Below, one piece after another: positions 19,243 through 22,101 of a stretch of 22,101 bases of DNA (position 1 is the first letter of the stretch; the number at the start of each line of letters is the position of its first letter). The notes under the pieces are model-generated. The model ran no database searches. It was not told where the DNA came from and worked only from the letters and a program-made list of their open reading frames with translations. The translations under genes were made by a program, and so were the position numbers. The stretch comes from an uncultured Lachnospiraceae bacterium (GTDB taxonomy: Bacteria > Bacillota > Clostridia > Lachnospirales > Lachnospiraceae): positions 1-22,101 of the forward strand of contig URUU01000038.1 of assembly GCA_900551235.1 (NCBI GenBank). Direction: 5' to 3'.

Positions 19243-20388
19243 TCAGACAACTTCGTTGAAAAATGCCGGCAGGCAAAACAGTTCTTCTGTCAGTTGTCCG
19301 ATATCCAGACTGCGAAACGTTTTTCTTTCTTTTTCTGGCAGATTCTCCATTTTAATCACTGTCCCCCCCTGATTTCCCGTTTTCACAAGAAAATATCCGT
19401 TGTTTTCCGGAATCAGGCTGTCAGAGAGTCGGATCTTTAATTCCTGTTCATTTTGTGTTTTCAGGCAGCGGACAAAACGTTCCAGATGCACGATCCTTCC
19501 CATGATCGCCGGAACATGTACACTTTTTCCATAACACTCCCACGATTGCGGAAATGCAGTAAAGATCAGATTTTTCCCGTTTTCTCCAAACCAGCGGCAG
19601 ACTGCAGAAAATGCTTCTTTCTTCACGGTATCTTCCACTACGATCTCCCAGGCTTCCCACTGTTCTCTCTGTGTCAGAAAATATCCGCAGACCCGGTTTT
19701 CTTTCCGAAGCAGAACCAGACTTCCTCCTTCGCATCCCACCTCCTGCATCCGCTGTTCAAAATAAGCAATGTCGTGAACGGCATAAACTTCTGCCAGCTT
19801 CGGAAGCTGATTTTCTGCAAAATACGCAAGCTCTGCCAGATCTTCTTTTTTAGCTTCTTCACAGAAAACTGTTTCGACCGTTCTCTGCCCTTGACGCATC
19901 TGAAAGATTCTGTCTGCCTGTGTTTTCCGCAGAATATCTGCCGTCACGGTCATTTTATTCTTCTCATAGATAAAGCGAAAACCAAATGGATGATAAATGG
20001 ATTCTGCCGCCGGCATCAGCCAGGTAAATACTTCTTCTCTTTGGTACATTTCCTGAAGAGATGCCTGTAACAGAGAACGCATCATGCCCTGATGACGACA
20101 GTCTGCTCTCGTTGCCACTGCCACGATGTAATTGGTCTTCACTTTTTCGTTGCTGAACATCGTCTGGTATGGATTTAAATGCAGGGTCGCCAGGATTTCC
20201 TGCTTCTCGTTTTCCACCACAAAAATCTCATTTTCTGCTGCTTTTACGCGAAAATAGTAATCCACAAATGCCTGTGTGTCCTCATCAAAAATTTCTTCGT
20301 AAAGTTTTCTTGCTCTCTGGTTTTCCACAGCATTTGTCTTTTTTTCGGAAGTTATCCCCATCCCAAGTCTCTTTACACACTTATCCAC
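19243..20388 (-). CDS. GNAT acetyltransferase, Eis-like
   Basis: About 381 residues. The N-terminal GNAT domain has NYIVAVATRADCRHQGMM, with the RxxQG-type acetyl-CoA loop, then FTWLMPAAESIYHPFGF, the stretch typical of the Eis/enhanced-intracellular-survival family (P-A-x-x-x-I-Y-x-x-x-G-F). A second GNAT-like region and a C-terminal SCP2-like tail (LSDSLIPENNGYFLV, then LDIGQLTEELF) complete the layout. The substrate is unknown (an amine, aminoglycoside or protein). The GTG at 20388, with GGAGG five bases ahead, is chosen; a GTG at 20400 is also in frame. It overlaps the end of ispF, so the two are coupled. Confidence 0.85.
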   Translation of the reverse strand: MDKCVKRLGMGITSEKKTNAVENQRARKLYEEIFDEDTQAFVDYYFRVKAAENEIFVVENEKQEILATLHLNPYQTMFSNEKVKTNYIVAVATRADCRHQGMMRSLLQASLQEMYQREEVFTWLMPAAESIYHPFGFRFIYEKNKMTVTADILRKTQADRIFQMRQGQRTVETVFCEEAKKEDLAELAYFAENQLPKLAEVYAVHDIAYFEQRMQEVGCEGGSLVLLRKENRVCGYFLTQREQWEAWEIVVEDTVKKEAFSAVCRWFGENGKNLIFTAFPQSWECYGKSVHVPAIMGRIVHLERFVRCLKTQNEQELKIRLSDSLIPENNGYFLVKTGNQGGTVIKMENLPEKERKTFRSLDIGQLTEELFCLPAFFNEVV

Positions 20389-20920
20389 GGCATCCTCCAC
20401 AACCTTTGCACCCTTCTTCTGACGACGCTGCCATCACACTCCACTCTTTAACGGAACTGAGCATGCAGACCGCCTGCGAAGAAATCCCTTCTCCGCTTCC
20501 GGTAAATCCAAGTCCCTCTTCCGTTGTCGCTTTTACATTGACCTGATTTTTCTCAACTCCCAGTGTCATTGCGATATTCTCCACCATCTGTGGAATGTAC
20601 GGCAGCAGCTTTGGTCTCTGAGCGATCACAACCGCATCAATATTTTCTACCGCATAACCATTTTCTTCCAGCAGTGCTCCGACATGCTCCAGCAGTTTGA
20701 TACTGGAAATACCTTTGTATTTCGGATCTGTATCCGGAAAATGTTTTCCGATATCGCCAAGAGCGGCTGCACCCAGCAGCGCATCCATAATCGCATGAAG
20801 CAGCACATCTGCATCAGAATGTCCCAGCAGACCTTTTTCCCATGGGATCTCAGTTCCGCCCAGGATCAGTGCTCTGTTTTCTACCAGTTTGTGAACATCG
20901 TAACCTATACCAACTCGCAT
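20381..20920 (-). CDS. ispF: 2-C-methyl-D-erythritol 2,4-cyclodiphosphate synthase with a Cys-rich tail
   Basis: A 179-residue enzyme of the MEP isoprenoid pathway that cyclises CDP-ME-2-phosphate. GYDVHKL (D8, H10) and H42 (in LLHAIMDALLGA) form the metal site; GHSDADVL, GDIGKHFPDTDPKYKG and KATTEEGLGFTGSGEGI are conserved. The normal protein ends near residue 160. Here about 19 extra residues follow (SVMAASSEEGCKGCGGCRG), with three Cys in the last nine. A frameshift would be a simple explanation, but the main body is intact. AGGAG lies about 7 bases before the ATG. Confidence 0.96.
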   Translation of the reverse strand: MRVGIGYDVHKLVENRALILGGTEIPWEKGLLGHSDADVLLHAIMDALLGAAALGDIGKHFPDTDPKYKGISSIKLLEHVGALLEENGYAVENIDAVVIAQRPKLLPYIPQMVENIAMTLGVEKNQVNVKATTEEGLGFTGSGEGISSQAVCMLSSVKEWSVMAASSEEGCKGCGGCRG

Positions 20921-21058
20921 TGTTATTCTCCTCTTTTCTTATGGCTGTTAAACACTTTTCCAGTTACAATAACCTGATTTTCTCTGTTCCATACATCTAC
21001 TGTAATGCAATAAAGTAATTTGTATGGCATCTTTTAACTCTGCAGCAATTATAATAAC

Positions 21059-21088
21059 GAAAAAGCTCTGCAAAATATTTTGCAGAGC
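21059..21088 (-). terminator. Terminator of tRNA-Met
   Basis: GCTCTGCAAAA/TTTTGCAGAGC is a near-perfect hairpin followed on the minus strand by TTTTT. It ends the tRNA-Met transcript. The rest of 20921-21096 shows nothing I can assign. Confidence 0.85.
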
Positions 21089-21096
21089 CTCGACAG

Positions 21097-21170
21097 TAGC
21101 GGAAGGGAGATTCGAACTCTCGACACTACGGGTATGAACCGTATGCTCTAGCCAACTGAGCTATTCCGCC
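21097..21170 (-). tRNA. tRNA-Met(CAT)
   Basis: A 74-base cloverleaf with acceptor GGCGGAA/TTCCGCT (one G-T pair), anticodon stem TACGG/CCGTA and loop TTCATAC, anticodon CAT. The T arm is GAGAG TTCGAAT CTCCC-like, the discriminator A. Elongator Met is most likely, although lysidine-type Ile cannot be fully excluded from sequence alone. The initiator class is unlikely because the acceptor end pairs at position 1. Confidence 0.9.
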
Positions 21171-21292
21171 ACGCTTTGCTCAACGAACATTAGGATACCA
21201 TGTTTGGAATAAAATGTCAACAATAATTTTATTTTTCATGGATTTCGTGAATGCTCTGTGAAAAATCCTGGTAAAAGCAGGGCTTCCGCCCC

Positions 21293-21610
21293 TTACTGCC
21301 TTGGACGGAATACGATCTCCCACCGGGACGGCCTGGCATAAAAGATCAGGGCAAAATCCTGGACCAGGCCGCCGATGACCGCATTGCACAAAAACTGCTT
21401 TGAAGCGATCCCGTTGCACAGAATATCCTCTGACGATGAGATATTGATGTTCCTGACGCAGCTGACCTCCCCGTCATCGCCCTTAAATTTAACAGAAACC
21501 GGATACAGCTCCCGTCCGGCCGGAAACCACGCCATACAGGCAGCCTCTCTCCGGTCGCCTTTGACGGTCCCATCATCCAGATTTGAATTTCCCAATGCCC
21601 GATATTCCAT
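21293..21610 (-). CDS. Small protein of unknown function behind a LexA-type promoter
   Basis: A protein of about 105 residues opening MEYRALGNSNLDDGTVKG, with a mixed beta/alpha body (CMAWFPAGRELYPVSVKF, NINISSSEDIL, then LVQDFALIFYARPSRWEIVF). GAGAGG lies about 9 bases ahead of the ATG at 21610; an ATG nine bases earlier is less well spaced. The promoter about 90 bases upstream (21707-21735) is consensus and contains LexA boxes, so expression should rise on DNA damage. The region is richer in GC than its surroundings. No family is recognised. Confidence 0.65.
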   Translation of the reverse strand: MEYRALGNSNLDDGTVKGDRREAACMAWFPAGRELYPVSVKFKGDDGEVSCVRNINISSSEDILCNGIASKQFLCNAVIGGLVQDFALIFYARPSRWEIVFRPRQ

Positions 21611-21679
21611 TCCAGCCATCCTCTCTTTCCCACACAGCTTCACACACAGAGGGTACGGTCTGCCGTATCATCCCCCGTT

Positions 21680-22101
21680 TCAAAAAAGAACGTATGTTCT
21701 GTTCTTATTATACGAACATTTGTTCTGTATGTCAAGATGAAAAAACTGGAACATGTGGACCGGCACAGCCAAAGGTCCTGAAAAAAGCCTCCGGAAACCA
21801 CGGGCCGCAGCCCCTTGCAGCGGCGCAGCCCTTCTCGCCTTCCCCCTGGCACTGGCCTGCCTGCGAGGACGCATCTCTTTTTTCTTACGGGACCGCAAAA
21901 GCAGCAGCCCTGTCCAGAGGACCATAACGCCAACCCCGGCGGCGGCAAGCCCCAGATCCGGAGCCGCGGTCGTCCCGGCATATCCGCTCAGATCGAAGCC
22001 CGCCAGGACCAGCGCAGCCGAAAACGGATACAGGCTGGAAAGGACGCCGCCTTTGAAGAACAGCATGCTATATCCAAGGAAAAACGCCAGAATGGAACCG
22101 C
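21680..22101 (-). CDS. Membrane protein, C-terminal part (runs off the right edge)
   Basis: The open frame continues beyond the edge. Visible residues form hydrophobic segments (ILAFFLGYSMLFF; LYPFSAALVLAGFDL; GLAAAGVGVMVLWTGLLLL) followed by RSRKKK and a long Arg/Ala-rich tail. The last 20 codons overlap the LexA-controlled promoter of the next gene and look non-conserved, so the natural end may be earlier, through frameshift or decay. Very GC-rich DNA suggests foreign origin. No family is assigned. Confidence 0.45.
   Translation of the reverse strand, partial: GSILAFFLGYSMLFFKGGVLSSLYPFSAALVLAGFDLSGYAGTTAAPDLGLAAAGVGVMVLWTGLLLLRSRKKKEMRPRRQASARGKARRAAPLQGAAARGFRRLFSGPLAVPVHMFQFFHLDIQNKCSYNKNRTYVLF
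21687..21700. promoter_or_regulatory. LexA box downstream of the -10
   Basis: AGAACGTATGTTCT, a perfect GAAC-N4-GTTC palindrome, lies at about +1 to +14 of the predicted transcript. This is the Firmicute SOS-box core. Confidence 0.75.
21707..21735 (-). promoter_or_regulatory. Consensus promoter with a LexA box in the spacer
   Basis: TTGACA (21735-21730), 17 bases, TATAAT (21712-21707): a full consensus promoter reading towards 21610. CGAACATTTGTTCT (21713-21726), a near-ideal LexA box, fills the spacer. Confidence 0.85.
21713..21726. promoter_or_regulatory. LexA box between -35 and -10
   Basis: CGAACATTTGTTCT is close to the Bacillus/Clostridia LexA consensus and occupies the promoter spacer, so LexA would compete directly with RNA polymerase. 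Confidence 0.8.

Noticed and set aside
19453..20070. 205-codon plus-strand frame inside the acetyltransferase gene
   Set aside because: Antisense shadow; the minus strand has a recognisable GNAT protein.
1..22101. CRISPR array, insertion sequence or rRNA genes
   Set aside because: No regularly spaced repeats, transposase frames with inverted ends, or rRNA-like sequence were seen.

Overview
The window is most likely from a Lachnospiraceae-type Clostridia (Firmicutes) chromosome with a temperate siphophage-like prophage. The evidence is strong AAGGAGG-type ribosome sites, ATGA/TGATG-coupled genes, Firmicute LexA boxes and the order ispF / acetyltransferase / cysS / mrnC / rlmB. The genus cannot be fixed from sequence alone.

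Positions 1 to about 16,330 are the left-hand part of the prophage, whose other end lies outside the window. On the minus strand, read right to left, the lytic genes are: a Cro-like regulator, small early proteins, a YqaJ exonuclease + RecT + RusA + SSB recombination/replication set, a DUF4373-type replication protein, a BRO-type antirepressor, a Cys-rich protein with an APS-reductase-like PP-loop protein, YopX/DUF551 and several zinc-ribbon proteins, a sigma-region-4-like (ArpU/DUF1492-like) late regulator, an odd tRNA, and the terminase small and (partial) large subunits. Two genes that look like lysogeny cargo sit on the plus strand: a membrane-anchored protein (11758-12315) and a secreted Cys-rich protein (14008-14829).

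The switch region (12,700-13,760) is the most informative part. A cI-like repressor without a peptidase domain faces a divergent cro-like gene. Near-consensus promoters and three copies of a TCGCAT-N3-ATGCGA operator lie there. cI appears to start at AUU. Converging on cI is a 36-codon gene whose promoter is bracketed by two LexA-box-like sites. This suggests an SOS-induced peptide/antisense switch that could relieve a non-cleavable repressor.

From 14,830 to 16,330 come a probable independent small RNA, the tyrosine integrase, three 11-bp-spaced TGACTAC repeats at the integrase stop codon (probable arm sites) and a terminator. The integrase runs towards the 3' end of a tRNA-Thr(GGT), the probable attachment site.

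From 16,330 to the right edge is host chromosome: tRNA-Thr, rlmB-mrnC-cysS (one operon with its own promoter), a GNAT acetyltransferase overlapping ispF, tRNA-Met(CAT) with terminator, then a GC-richer stretch. That stretch carries a small unknown gene behind a consensus promoter with two LexA boxes and a truncated membrane-protein gene running off the edge.
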